From NCBI GenBank assembly GCA_016302505.1, contig JAEDNL010000035.1:1-13089 (forward strand): a DNA stretch of 13,089 nt, given 5' to 3'. This document shows, one piece after another, positions 12,861 to 13,089 of this stretch; position 1 is the stretch's first letter; the number at the start of each line of letters is the position of its first letter. Under the pieces are notes generated by a model, which was not told the origin of the DNA, did no database searches, and worked only from the letters and a program-made list of their open reading frames with translations. Position numbers and translations under genes: made by a program. The stretch is from Bacilli bacterium. GTDB taxonomy: Bacteria > Bacillota_I > Bacilli_A > RF39 > UBA660.

Positions 12861-12902
12861 AAACAATGGGATTGATTTAATAGTCAATTCCATTGTTTTT
12901 TT
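12861..12902 (+). terminator. Strong rho-independent terminator after integrase
   Basis: AAACAATGG (12861-12869) and ATTGA (12871-12875) pair with TCAAT (12884-12888) and CCATTGTTT (12890-12898), with one G-T pair and an 8-nt loop, followed by a T-run. It closes the mobility operon. Confidence 0.85.
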
Positions 12903-12932
12903 ATGCACTAATATATAAAAATAAGGAAAAAT

Positions 12933-12950
12933 GCTACCTATTTGCTACCT
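12933..12950 (+). promoter_or_regulatory. Right-end arm-type integrase sites (two GCTACCT repeats)
   Basis: GCTACCT at 12933-12939 and 12944-12950, 11 bp apart, same orientation and spacing as the left pair. The distance to the right core is about 85 bp. Confidence 0.75.
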
Positions 12951-13008
12951 AAAAACATATTTTTAAAATAGCAAATCCTTGCAAACCCTTATATTTCCTA
13001 AAAAAAGT

Positions 13009-13034
13009 AGTCGGCATATTGAATCATGCCGACT
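13009..13034. repeat. Perfect 9-bp inverted repeat abutting the right core
   Basis: AGTCGGCAT and ATGCCGACT, 8 nt apart, end exactly where the core repeat begins. On the minus strand the stem is followed by ACTACTTTTTT, so it can act as a leftward terminator. It belongs to the element, not to the host, because the left flank lacks it. Confidence 0.7.
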
Positions 13035-13043
13035 TTCAGGGGG
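13035..13043 (+). repeat. attR core: right copy of the 9-bp direct repeat TTCAGGGGG
   Basis: Partner of 35-43. The sequence after it (ACAATACGGAGGCG) contains a good ribosome binding site for the gene at 13065 and is clearly chromosomal in character. Confidence 0.75.
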
Positions 13044-13064
13044 ACAATACGGAGGCGATATTGT

Positions 13065-13089
13065 ATGAGTAAAAAAGATTTTTTGATAA
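13065..13089 (+). CDS. Start of a flanking host gene (partial)
   Basis: ATG at 13065 with GGAGG (13051-13055) 9 nt upstream; the eight visible codons read MSKKDFFD. In the empty site its ATG would overlap the TAA of the upstream host gene, so the two are probably an operon now split by the element. Too short to name. Confidence 0.6.

Noticed and set aside
8420..13034. GCCGACT shared between the leader (about 8430), the ATPase gene (about 9010) and the right-end hairpin
   Set aside because: Seven bases only, in different contexts; no consistent spacing or orientation to suggest a common site.
1..13089. CRISPR array, tRNA or rRNA genes, insertion sequence, type IV secretion genes
   Set aside because: Looked for; no regular repeat-spacer pattern, no cloverleaf or rRNA stretch, no transposase and no conjugation-channel genes were seen.

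Overview
The window holds what looks like one complete integrative and mobilizable element (IME), with only a few dozen bases of host DNA on each side. The sequence is very AT-rich, genes have purine-rich ribosome binding sites (AAGGAGG type), stops include TGA, and hairpin-plus-T-run terminators are common. This points to a low-GC Firmicute (Bacilli/Erysipelotrichia/Clostridia or an uncultured relative) using TGA as a stop. The short flanks are visibly richer in G+C than the element.

Ends: a 9-bp direct repeat TTCAGGGGG lies at 35-43 and 13035-13043, which gives an element of 13,000 bp. Inside each end is a pair of GCTACCT heptamers 11 bp apart (160/171 and 12933/12944), the expected layout of arm-type integrase sites. 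The reconstructed empty site reads as the end of one gene overlapping the start of the next, so the element appears to sit in the last codons of a host gene.

Right half (plus strand, 8250-12856), the mobility module: promoter, a long leader with a boxA-like sequence, a small helix-turn-helix/DUF3173-like protein, a RepA-type AAA ATPase, a 350-bp region packed with palindromes including a pMV158-like oriT, a MobV (Mob_Pre) relaxase, and a tyrosine integrase followed by a strong terminator. No type IV secretion genes are present, so transfer would need a helper element. Control (minus strand, 7240-8221): an XRE repressor, divergent from the mobility operon across two overlapping promoters and GTTCAA operator repeats, is translationally coupled to a small membrane protein.

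Left half (minus strand, 185-7152), the cargo: a Fic-fold protein lacking the catalytic His, a small XRE regulator, a 776-aa protein with two copies of a helical repeat and a zinc ribbon, a small acidic protein, a GAD-like/DUF1851 (Tdi1-type immunity) protein fused to an EF-Tu domain 2-like barrel, an ADP-ribosylglycohydrolase, and a HELTH zinc metalloprotease. The mix of ADP-ribose removal, immunity-type domains and an EF-Tu mimic suggests a toxin-resistance or defence island, but the function of the set is inferred. The strongest novelties are the EF-Tu-like fusion, the shared acidic C-terminal tails of relaxase and integrase, the His-less Fic, and the non-coding palindrome region.
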